From: Prevotella sp.
Lineage (GTDB): Bacteria > Bacteroidota > Bacteroidia > Bacteroidales > Bacteroidaceae
DNA length: 5,403 nt
Direction of reading: 5' to 3'
Assembly: GCA_021204605.1 (NCBI GenBank)
Contig: JAJPZD010000228.1
Location: forward strand, 1 to 5,403
Shown: positions 1-5,403 of the stretch, in pieces
How the letters are laid out: the number at the start of each line of letters is the position of its first letter
Numbering within the stretch: the first letter of the stretch is position 1
Translations under genes and position numbers: made by a program
Notes under the pieces: generated by a model
Seen by the model: only the letters and a program-made list of their open reading frames with translations
Told to the model about the DNA's origin: nothing
The model's database searches: none

Positions 1-13
1 AATTATTAAGATC

Positions 14-1675
14 ATGAAACAATTAGTACAAATCCGTTGCAAAAATAATAAAAAAATACAAAACATTGCCATCGGAAGCACACTTTCTGACGTTTTTAAT
101 GAATTTAATTTAAAGATGGACTACGGACCAATCAGCGCAAAGGTCAACAATAAGGTGGAGGGAATGCTCTTCCAAGTATATCACGACATGGATGTCGAGT
201 TCTTGGATGTAACATCGTCATCTGGTGCACGCGCTTATACAAGAACGCTCTTCTTCGTGCTCTGCAAGGCCATGAACGACTTGTATCCAGGTGTGCCGGT
301 GGTGATAGATATTCCAGTGTCAAACGGCTATTACTGCAATATCGAGTTCGGACGGCCCGTGACACAGGAGGAGGCGGGCACCATCCGCAAGAGGATGCAG
401 GAGATAATAGATGCCGGTCTGCCGATAGTGCGCCACGACTGCCCTACAGAAGATGCCATAACGATGTTCTCCGAGTTAGGCAAGGATTCCAAGGTCAAAC
501 TGCTCAAGAGCGTGGGTACGCTATACACCACATATTATGAGATAGACGGTTACAAGGACTATTTCTACGGAACACTGCTGACAAACACCAAAGAGCTGTA
601 TATCTTCGGTCTTGAGAAATACTACGATGGACTGCTGCTGCGCACACCATCGAAAGAAGATCCCTCACAACTTGGAGAACTGATACGGCAGGACAAGATG
701 TTCGAGATATTCCAGGAGCACCACCGTTGGCAGAAAATACTCGGCGTGAGCACTGTGGGCGACTTCAACGAGGCAGTACAGAATGGACACGCCACCGAGC
801 TCATCAACGTGTCGGAGGCATTACAGGAGAGGAAAATAGCCCGTATCGCCGACATGATAGTAGCGAAGAAAGGGGTCAGGGTAGTGCTGATCTCAGGACC
901 TTCATCAAGCGGTAAGACGACATTCAGCAAACGCCTCTCCGTGCAATTGCTCACCTGCGGTATCAAGCCGGTGCCGATATCCCTTGACGACTATTTCGTT
1001 GACCGTGAGAAGACCCCGAAGGACGAGAATGGGGAATATGACTATGAGAGCCTCTATGCCCTCGACATTCCATTGCTTAACAAGCAACTCACTGAACTGT
1101 TTGCAGGCAAGGAGGTGCAGCTTCCACGCTATAACTTCCAGACGGGAAAGAGCGAGCGCAACGGGAAGAAGATGAAACTTAACGATGACAACGTGTTGAT
1201 CCTTGAGGGAATACACGGACTTAATCCTGAACTCACTGCCCAGATACCGGAAGAGCAGAAATTCCGTGTCTATGCCTCTGCTCTTACCACCATACTTCTT
1301 GACACCCACAACTATATTCCCACTACCGACAACCGGCTGCTGCGACGCATAATACGTGACAACAAATACCGAGGAGTGAATGCGGCAGATACCATCAAAC
1401 GCTGGGCAAGCGTGAGGGCTGGTGAGAAAAAATGGATTTTCCCCTTCCAAGAGAATGCCGATGTGATGTTCAACACCGCCCTGCTTTTCGAGCTCGCCGT
1501 TATAAAGACACAGGCAGAGCCACTGCTGCGGCAGGTGCCAGAGAATGTCGAGGAGCATGCCGAGGCTTATAGGCTGCTGAAATTCCTGCAATACATCTCC
1601 CCAATACCAAACCGCCAGTTGCCACCGACGTCACTGCTGAGGGAGTTCCTGGGTGGCAGCTCGTTTAAATATTGA
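14..1675 (+). CDS. Nucleoside (uridine-like) kinase with N-terminal TGS and ThrRS-like domains
   Basis: The 553-residue protein has three parts. Residues 1-66 look like a TGS domain. Residues about 70-240 resemble the second additional (editing) domain of threonyl-tRNA synthetase; the stretch from S103-N104-G105-Y106-Y107 to the TQEE and RKRM motifs near 117-128 matches well. Residues about 285-500 form a P-loop kinase of the phosphoribulokinase/uridine kinase family: Walker A GPSSSGKT at 295-302, LDDYF at 324-328, LPRYNF at 370-375 and LILEGIHGL at 395-403. The family would phosphorylate a nucleoside with ATP or GTP in the cytoplasm, but the actual substrate is not readable from sequence. 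The same fusion is widespread in Bacteroidetes, usually named uridine kinase or nucleoside kinase. The two metal-binding pairs of the ThrRS editing domain are missing. The ATG at 14 puts the TGS domain at the N-terminus; only 13 bases lie upstream, so the promoter is outside the window. A terminator follows, suggesting a unit separate from korA. Confidence 0.9.
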   Translation: MKQLVQIRCKNNKKIQNIAIGSTLSDVFNEFNLKMDYGPISAKVNNKVEGMLFQVYHDMDVEFLDVTSSSGARAYTRTLFFVLCKAMNDLYPGVPVVIDIPVSNGYYCNIEFGRPVTQEEAGTIRKRMQEIIDAGLPIVRHDCPTEDAITMFSELGKDSKVKLLKSVGTLYTTYYEIDGYKDYFYGTLLTNTKELYIFGLEKYYDGLLLRTPSKEDPSQLGELIRQDKMFEIFQEHHRWQKILGVSTVGDFNEAVQNGHATELINVSEALQERKIARIADMIVAKKGVRVVLISGPSSSGKTTFSKRLSVQLLTCGIKPVPISLDDYFVDREKTPKDENGEYDYESLYALDIPLLNKQLTELFAGKEVQLPRYNFQTGKSERNGKKMKLNDDNVLILEGIHGLNPELTAQIPEEQKFRVYASALTTILLDTHNYIPTTDNRLLRRIIRDNKYRGVNAADTIKRWASVRAGEKKWIFPFQENADVMFNTALLFELAVIKTQAEPLLRQVPENVEEHAEAYRLLKFLQYISPIPNRQLPPTSLLREFLGGSSFKY

Positions 1676-1717
1676 CTTTCTGACACATTTATATAGAAAA
1701 TAACGAACATTTGTAAG

Positions 1718-1760
1718 ATAAATCGTGCAAATAATGATTTTTTGCACGATTTATTTAATA
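1718..1760 (+). terminator. Intrinsic terminator after the nucleoside kinase gene
   Basis: A perfect 14-bp inverted repeat (1718-1731 with 1741-1754) encloses a 9-nt loop and begins 42 bp after the kinase stop codon. The core CGTGC/GCACG is GC-rich and the outer arm is AT-rich. The stem can be extended by one G-U and one A-U pair. The 3' side runs into a T-rich stretch (TTTATTTAATATTT). The other side has no comparable T tract when read on the minus strand, so termination of plus-strand transcripts is the natural reading. It separates the kinase from korA. Confidence 0.75.
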
Positions 1761-1775
1761 TTTCCTTAAAAAGAT

Positions 1776-1806
1776 TTTGCAATTCAAATAAACTTTACGA
1801 ACTTTG
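1776..1806 (+). promoter_or_regulatory. Putative Bacteroidetes-type promoter for korA-korB
   Basis: TTTG at 1776-1779 is followed after 19 bp by GAACTTTG at 1799-1806. This fits the Bacteroidetes -33 TTTG and -7 TAnnTTTG consensus at the expected spacing, with one mismatch (G for T at the first -7 base). It sits just downstream of the kinase terminator and upstream of korA. Transcription would start near 1810-1814, leaving a leader of roughly 95 nt. The assignment rests on consensus matching only. Confidence 0.5.
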
Positions 1807-1907
1807 CATAATCTTTTTATTAATCCACATTATCTTATTGCGTCGAAAGCATTTTTGTGGACAAAGGGTATTAGAAACATTAAGGCAACAAAACTCATTT
1901 TTATAAT

Positions 1908-3758
1908 ATGACTGACGTAGTAGAAGTAAAAGAATTGAATGATGTCGTGGTGCGCTTTTCGGGCGACTCCGGCGACGGTATGCAGTTGGCGGGTAACATA
2001 TTCTCCACTGTCTCCGCAGAGATAGGCAACGGCATATCGACGTTTCCCGACTATCCGGCGGACATCCGCGCCCCGCAAGGCTCTTTGACGGGCGTGTCAG
2101 GATTTCAGGTCCACATTGGCGAAGGTGTGGTATATACACCTGGCGACCTTTGTGATGTTCTCGTGGCGATGAATGCCGCAGCATTGAAAATGCAGTACAG
2201 ATACACTAAACCGCAGGCAACCATTATCATCGACACCGACAGTTTCGGTCCCAAAGACCTTGAGAGGGCACAGTTCAAAACCGTTGACTATCTTGGTGAG
2301 ATGGGCATCGACCCAGACAGGGTTGTTGCCTGTCCGATAACCACGATGGTGAAGCACTGCCTTGAGGACAGCGGAATGGACAACAAGGCAATACTGAAAT
2401 GCCGCAATATGTTCGCTCTCGGTTTGGTGTGCTGGTTGTTCAACCGCGACTTGGAGCTTGTAGCAACTTTCCTGAAAGAGAAATTCGCAAGGAAGCCTCA
2501 GATAGCAGAGAATAATATCAAGGTGGTGAATGCCGGTTATGACTATGGTCACAACTCCCATGCAAGCGTACCTTCAACATACCGCATTGAGTCGAAAGTG
2601 AAGGTGAAGGGCCGTTATATGGATATCACGGGCAACAAGGCAACGGCATACGGACTGATTGCCGCAGCAGAGAAAGCAGGGTTGAAACTCTATCTCGGCT
2701 CATATCCTATAACACCGGCCACCGACATACTGCACGAACTGTCAAAACATAAGTCATGCGGCGTGATAACAATGCAGTGCGAGGATGAGATTTCCGGGTG
2801 CGCAAGTGCCGTGGGAGCTTCTTTCGCAGGGGCATTGGCCGCGACATCGACGTCAGGACCTGGTATTTGTCTAAAGAGTGAGGCGATGAACCTTGCCGTT
2901 ATCGATGAGTTGCCTCTTGTGATAATCGACGTACAGCGTGGCGGCCCGTCAACAGGACTTCCTACAAAGAGTGAGCAGACCGACCTGTTGCAGGCACTTT
3001 TCGGGCGCAACGGAGAATCACCGATGCCAGTTATCGCAGCGAAAAGTCCTACCGACTGTTTCGATGCTGTATATGAGGCAGCGAAAATCGCCCTTGAGCA
3101 CCTTACACCGGTGGTATTGCTCACCGATGCTTTCGTGGCCAACGGCTCCGCAGCTTGGAAACTGCCCACAATGGAGCAACTGCCGGCAATACATCCCCAT
3201 TACGCACCAGCAGAGCAGAAGGACTGTTATTCGCCTTATCACCGTGACCCTGAGAATGGCGCACGCTATTGGGCTATCCCAGGCACGGAAGGCTACACGC
3301 ACATTTTGGGAGGTCTTGAGAAAGATGGCAACACGGGGGCTATCTCCACAGACCCGGAGAATCACGACAAGATGTGCCGTCTGAGGGCAGAGAAAGTGGC
3401 TAAGATAGAAGTGCCTGACCTACATGTATATGGGGACAAGGATGTTGCCGACCTGCTTATCGTCGGTTTTGGCGGCACTTTCGGTCATCTGTATTCCGCT
3501 ATGGACGAACTGAGGAAAGCAGGCAACAAGGTGGCATTAACCCACTTCAAATACATCAACCCACTGCCAAAAAACACCGCAGAGGTACTTATGAACTACA
3601 AGAAGGTGGTGGTAGCTGAACAGAACCTTGGTCAGCTTGCCGCTTATCTCCGCATGAAAGTCGATGGCTTTGTTCCTTACCAATATAATGAGGTGAAAGG
3701 GCAACCTTTCGTTGTAAGTCAATTGGTAAAATCTTTTTCAAAGATTTTAGCCGGCTGA
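1908..3758 (+). CDS. korA: 2-oxoglutarate:ferredoxin oxidoreductase, fused gamma-alpha subunit
   Basis: This 616-residue protein is the larger subunit of a two-subunit 2-oxoacid:ferredoxin oxidoreductase. Residues about 14-205 are the gamma (POR catalytic) domain, beginning VRFSGDSGDGMQLAG (15-29). Residues about 240-425 are the alpha pyrimidine-binding domain, with the SYPITPATDIL motif (265-275), the QCEDEISG segment (290-297) and QRGGPSTGLPTKSEQTDL (343-360), which is characteristic of the KorA type. Residues about 512-586 form the C-terminal transketolase-like domain (LLIVGFGGTFGHLYSA). With KorB it should convert 2-oxoglutarate, CoA and oxidised ferredoxin to succinyl-CoA and CO2, or run in reverse in succinate-producing anaerobes. 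It binds no Fe-S cluster itself in this subunit type. It precedes korB by 86 bp and is very likely co-transcribed with it. The ATG at 1908 lies in an A/T-rich context without a Shine-Dalgarno sequence, as is usual in Bacteroidetes. Other 2-oxoacid substrates cannot be excluded. Confidence 0.92.
   Translation: MTDVVEVKELNDVVVRFSGDSGDGMQLAGNIFSTVSAEIGNGISTFPDYPADIRAPQGSLTGVSGFQVHIGEGVVYTPGDLCDVLVAMNAAALKMQYRYTKPQATIIIDTDSFGPKDLERAQFKTVDYLGEMGIDPDRVVACPITTMVKHCLEDSGMDNKAILKCRNMFALGLVCWLFNRDLELVATFLKEKFARKPQIAENNIKVVNAGYDYGHNSHASVPSTYRIESKVKVKGRYMDITGNKATAYGLIAAAEKAGLKLYLGSYPITPATDILHELSKHKSCGVITMQCEDEISGCASAVGASFAGALAATSTSGPGICLKSEAMNLAVIDELPLVIIDVQRGGPSTGLPTKSEQTDLLQALFGRNGESPMPVIAAKSPTDCFDAVYEAAKIALEHLTPVVLLTDAFVANGSAAWKLPTMEQLPAIHPHYAPAEQKDCYSPYHRDPENGARYWAIPGTEGYTHILGGLEKDGNTGAISTDPENHDKMCRLRAEKVAKIEVPDLHVYGDKDVADLLIVGFGGTFGHLYSAMDELRKAGNKVALTHFKYINPLPKNTAEVLMNYKKVVVAEQNLGQLAAYLRMKVDGFVPYQYNEVKGQPFVVSQLVKSFSKILAG
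3727..3749 (+). other. AT-rich hairpin overlapping the end of korA
   Basis: A perfect 10-bp inverted repeat, TAAAATCTTT (3727-3736) and AAAGATTTTA (3740-3749), has a 3-nt loop. It lies within the last codons of korA, ending 6 nt before the stop codon. It contains only one G-C pair and is not followed by a T tract, so it is a poor terminator candidate. It could be an mRNA structure between the korA and korB coding regions, or partly a coincidence of Lys/Ser/Phe codons. Confidence 0.45.
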
Positions 3759-3764
3759 CAACGA

Positions 3765-3796
3765 AGTTAAGAGTTAAGAGTTAAGAGTTAAGAGTT
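3765..3796. repeat. Tandem heptamer repeat between korA and korB
   Basis: Four complete head-to-tail copies of GTTAAGA (3766-3793) are followed by a partial copy GTT (3794-3796), and the preceding A at 3765 also matches the unit. All copies are identical. The array starts 7 nt after the korA stop codon. Because the unit is 7 bp long, its TAA triplets fall in all three plus-strand reading frames, so ribosomes running past korA would stop here. The array is a candidate for copy-number variation by slippage. Confidence 0.95.
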
Positions 3797-3844
3797 CGAT
3801 TTTGCTTGAGAATTGGGCTTGCTATTAAATAAAGAAATATATCA

Positions 3845-4849
3845 ATGAATTATACGGCACAAGATTATAAAAAAGGACAACCACGCTGGTGCCCTGGCTG
3901 CGGAGACCATTTCTTCTTGGCTTCGCTGCACAAAGCGATGTCAGAACTTGGCGTTCCGCCATATATGACGGCAGTAATCTCTGGTATCGGCTGTTCCAGT
4001 CGTTTACCTTATTACGTCAATACCTATGCTATGCAGACGATACATGGTCGCGCCGCTGCAATATCTACAGGTGCGAAAGTGGCTAATCCAGAGCTAACTG
4101 TCTGGCAGATAAGCGGAGACGGTGACGGACTCGCCATAGGCGGCAACCACTTCATCCATGCCATGCGGCGCAATATCGACATCAACATGATATTGCTCAA
4201 CAACAAAATCTACGGTCTTACGAAAGGGCAGTATTCCCCTACATCACCACGTGGATTTGTAAGTAAGTCATCTCCATACGGAACAGTGGAAGACCCGTTT
4301 CTGCCGGCAGAATTGTGTTTTGGCGCACGCGGGCATTTCTTCGCACGCGCCGTGGCGACTGATGCCGAAGGAACGGTGGAAATCTTAAAGGCTGCCAAAC
4401 TGCATAAAGGAGCTTCTGTCTGCGAGATACTGCAAAACTGTGTTATCTTCAACAACGGCTGCTATGACCCGATTTACTCAAAAGCCGGCAGAAAGCACAA
4501 CACCATTCACGTGCGCCACGGAGAGCCGCTTATTTTCGGTGAAAACAACGAGTATGGCTTGGTTCAGCAGGGTTTCGGCTTGAAGGTTGTCAAAATCGGT
4601 GAGAACGGTATTACAGAAAAGGATATCCTCGTTCATGATGCGCACTGCGAGGACAACACCCTTCAATTGCACCTTGCCATGATGGACAATGAGCATGGCT
4701 TCCCCGTAGCACTTGGCGTAATACGTGATGTCGAGGCTCCTACCTACGATGCTGCTGTCAACGAACAGATTGAGGAGCTCAAGGCGAAGAAGAAATACCA
4801 CAATTTCATGGAGCTTCTTGACACCAACGACACCTGGGAAGTAAAATAA
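3845..4849 (+). CDS. korB: 2-oxoglutarate:ferredoxin oxidoreductase, beta subunit
   Basis: This 334-residue protein is the TPP- and [4Fe-4S]-binding subunit that pairs with KorA. The motif WCPGCGD places cluster ligands at C16 and C19, and GIGC gives C50. C199 in the segment ILQNCVIFNN is the likely fourth ligand, matching the spacing in archaeal two-subunit enzymes. The TPP/Mg motif starts with GDGDGLAIGG (91-100) and ends at N119-N120, followed by KIYGLTKGQYSPTS (121-134). HGR at 67-69 is also conserved in the family. Length is normal for KorB. Electrons would pass from the TPP intermediate through this single cluster to a soluble ferredoxin; there is no built-in ferredoxin domain and no ferredoxin gene in view. 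The ATG at 3845 directly precedes the conserved N-terminus and no Shine-Dalgarno sequence is present. The gene ends ahead of a strong terminator, so it is the last gene of the operon. Confidence 0.94.
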   Translation: MNYTAQDYKKGQPRWCPGCGDHFFLASLHKAMSELGVPPYMTAVISGIGCSSRLPYYVNTYAMQTIHGRAAAISTGAKVANPELTVWQISGDGDGLAIGGNHFIHAMRRNIDINMILLNNKIYGLTKGQYSPTSPRGFVSKSSPYGTVEDPFLPAELCFGARGHFFARAVATDAEGTVEILKAAKLHKGASVCEILQNCVIFNNGCYDPIYSKAGRKHNTIHVRHGEPLIFGENNEYGLVQQGFGLKVVKIGENGITEKDILVHDAHCEDNTLQLHLAMMDNEHGFPVALGVIRDVEAPTYDAAVNEQIEELKAKKKYHNFMELLDTNDTWEVK

Positions 4850-4876
4850 TGTGAAATAATATCGTCGTTATACACG

Positions 4877-4920
4877 ATTCGGGGCAAGAAAGATGTGGCT
4901 TTCCTTACCCCGAATTTTTG
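4877..4920 (+). terminator. Intrinsic terminator after korB
   Basis: The stem ATTCGGGG (4877-4884) pairs with CCCCGAAT (4908-4915). It continues, after a C-A mismatch, with two A-T pairs, a bulged C, and then GAAAG (4888-4892) paired with CTTTC (4899-4903), closing a 6-nt loop. The stem runs straight into TTTTTG at 4915-4920. It lies 27 bp after the korB stop codon. Read on the minus strand there is no T tract, so it acts mainly on the korAB transcript. Confidence 0.88.
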
Positions 4921-4934
4921 TGTAAATACCAGTT

Positions 4935-4986
4935 ATGTATATGTCTCTATACATGCCATGCGGACATAATAAATTATGTCCCTACA
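4935..4986. repeat. Palindromic repeat-like intergenic block
   Basis: The block holds two adjacent inverted repeats. ATGTAT (4935-4940) pairs with ATACAT (4949-4954) around an 8-nt loop. GGACATAAT (4962-4970) pairs with ATTATGTCC (4973-4981) around AA. TATGTC occurs at 4940-4945 and 4975-4980, and its complement GACATA at 4963-4968. TGTA and TACA sit at the edges (4936-4939, 4983-4986). This composition resembles dispersed palindromic intergenic elements, but only one copy is present here, so membership of a repeat family is inference. Confidence 0.45.
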
Positions 4987-5018
4987 TTGAATTAAAGACA
5001 TCAGTGATTTTTCAAGAC

Positions 5019-5093
5019 AAAAACAGGTATGCAAGAAATGGGATAATACACTGGAAAAGCTAACCGCATAGTCCAACACCCTTGCAAACCTGT
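5019..5093 (-). terminator. Possible minus-strand terminator or structured RNA (13-bp inverted repeat)
   Basis: ACAGGTATGCAAG (5023-5035) and CTTGCAAACCTGT (5081-5093) are complementary at 12 of 13 positions and are separated by 45 nt. The interior can add a short stem, TGGG (5039-5042) with TCCA (5072-5075), one pair being G-T. On the minus strand the hairpin is followed by TTTTTG (5023 down to 5018), and it begins 64 bp beyond the stop of the small membrane-protein gene. This fits a terminator with a large apical region for that gene. A small RNA or a decayed repeat element would look the same. Confidence 0.4.
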
Positions 5094-5156
5094 AAATTGC
5101 AAATGAATGATAATTGTCTTACAAAATCATGCCTTTATATAAACCATCTTTTCAAA

Positions 5157-5339
5157 TCACAACGTGATACCAAATACTGCTGGGAATTTCGTGCAAATAA
5201 GTAATATAATCAGAGATGTAGCGAATACGCCCCAAAGACCTATTACAAGACCTATCTTTGCCCAAATAACTTGTGCTTTAGTATAAGTCACATCGTCGAG
5301 AACGTGTGATTTCAGTTTCTTTTCAACACTTGTACTCAT
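5157..5339 (-). CDS. Small single-pass membrane protein of unknown function
   Basis: I do not recognise this 60-residue protein. Residues 1-28 are polar and Lys-rich (K7, K8, K10, K21, K28), followed by one strongly hydrophobic segment at about 29-50 and a short tail with K51 and a final FGITL. The positive N-terminal part predicts an inside N-terminus and an outside C-terminus. There is no signal-peptidase site, lipobox or metal-binding motif. Support for a real gene: the ATG is preceded by an A/T-rich 5' region like those of the neighbours, the composition is protein-like with a clean membrane helix, and no longer gene competes with it. It converges on korB, so it is not part of that operon. 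It might be an accessory subunit of a membrane complex or transporter encoded further right, beyond the window; that is speculation. Its first upstream gene and full promoter are not visible. Confidence 0.65.
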   Translation of the reverse strand: MSTSVEKKLKSHVLDDVTYTKAQVIWAKIGLVIGLWGVFATSLIILLICTKFPAVFGITL

Positions 5340-5403
5340 AGCTATTCAGTTTTATTAGTTTATTATTTTTTACTTTCCACATTAAAATTATAGACTACAC
5401 GGG

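Noticed and set aside
905..1591. 228-codon open frame on the minus strand inside the kinase gene
   Set aside because: It lies entirely antisense to a well-supported gene with recognisable kinase motifs. Its translation shows no domain and looks like a shadow of codon bias.
1830..2184. Two overlapping minus-strand frames across the korA start and leader
   Set aside because: They run over the korA N-terminal coding region and the promoter area, are rich in Arg and Ser as antisense shadows often are, and match no family.
2690..3169. 159-codon minus-strand frame inside korA
   Set aside because: It is antisense to the conserved alpha domain of KorA. Its translation is low in recognisable motifs and has no independent start context.
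2938..3384. 148-codon plus-strand frame overlapping korA in another frame
   Set aside because: It is a shadow of korA, with no protein-like domain structure, inside a region where the korA frame carries conserved motifs.
3801..3830. Possible separate promoter for korB (TTTG at 3801-3804)
   Set aside because: The matching -7 position reads TATTAAAT, which lacks the TTTG half. Co-transcription with korA is the simpler reading.
4861..4878. ATCGT/ACGAT inverted repeat overlapping the left arm of the korB terminator, as a possible antiterminator
   Set aside because: Five base pairs with an 8-nt loop are expected by chance and would not compete with the much stronger terminator stem.
5000..5070. 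Short minus-strand open stretch of about 22 codons within the 13-bp inverted repeat
   Set aside because: It is too short, has no start context, and overlaps a structure that explains the sequence better.
5383..5390. Possible -7 element TAATTTTA (minus strand) for the small membrane gene
   Set aside because: It matches the -7 consensus at all but the last base, but the region is A/T-rich and the -33 position falls outside the window, so it cannot be tested here.

Overview
The window reads as chromosome of an anaerobic Bacteroidales bacterium, most likely Prevotella or a close relative. The evidence is a TGS/ThrRS-like/uridine-kinase fusion typical of Bacteroidetes, a two-subunit 2-oxoacid:ferredoxin oxidoreductase, AT-rich intergenic DNA, no Shine-Dalgarno sequences before the start codons, and a promoter resembling the Bacteroidetes -33 TTTG / -7 TAnnTTTG type. 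Genus level is inference from style, not from a marker gene.

Layout: a nucleoside-kinase-like gene (14-1675, +) ends at a perfect 14-bp stem terminator (1718-1754). A promoter-like element (1776-1806) and a leader of about 100 nt precede korA (1908-3758, +). korA ends in an AT-rich hairpin that overlaps its last codons. The 86-bp gap to korB (3845-4849, +) carries 4.5 copies of the heptamer GTTAAGA. korB is followed by a clear intrinsic terminator (4877-4920). The 307 bp after korB hold no convincing gene, but they contain a palindromic repeat-like block (4935-4986) and a 13-bp imperfect inverted repeat (5023-5093) followed by a T tract on the minus strand. A convergent small gene (5157-5339, -) encodes a 60-residue single-pass membrane protein of unknown function.

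Function: KorA (fused gamma and alpha domains) and KorB (TPP and one [4Fe-4S] cluster) should together form a 2-oxoglutarate:ferredoxin oxidoreductase that interconverts 2-oxoglutarate and succinyl-CoA + CO2 with ferredoxin. No ferredoxin gene lies in the window. The kinase appears to be a separate transcription unit. I see no mobile element, CRISPR array, tRNA or rRNA. This is mostly a core-metabolism region; the unusual material is in the intergenic DNA.
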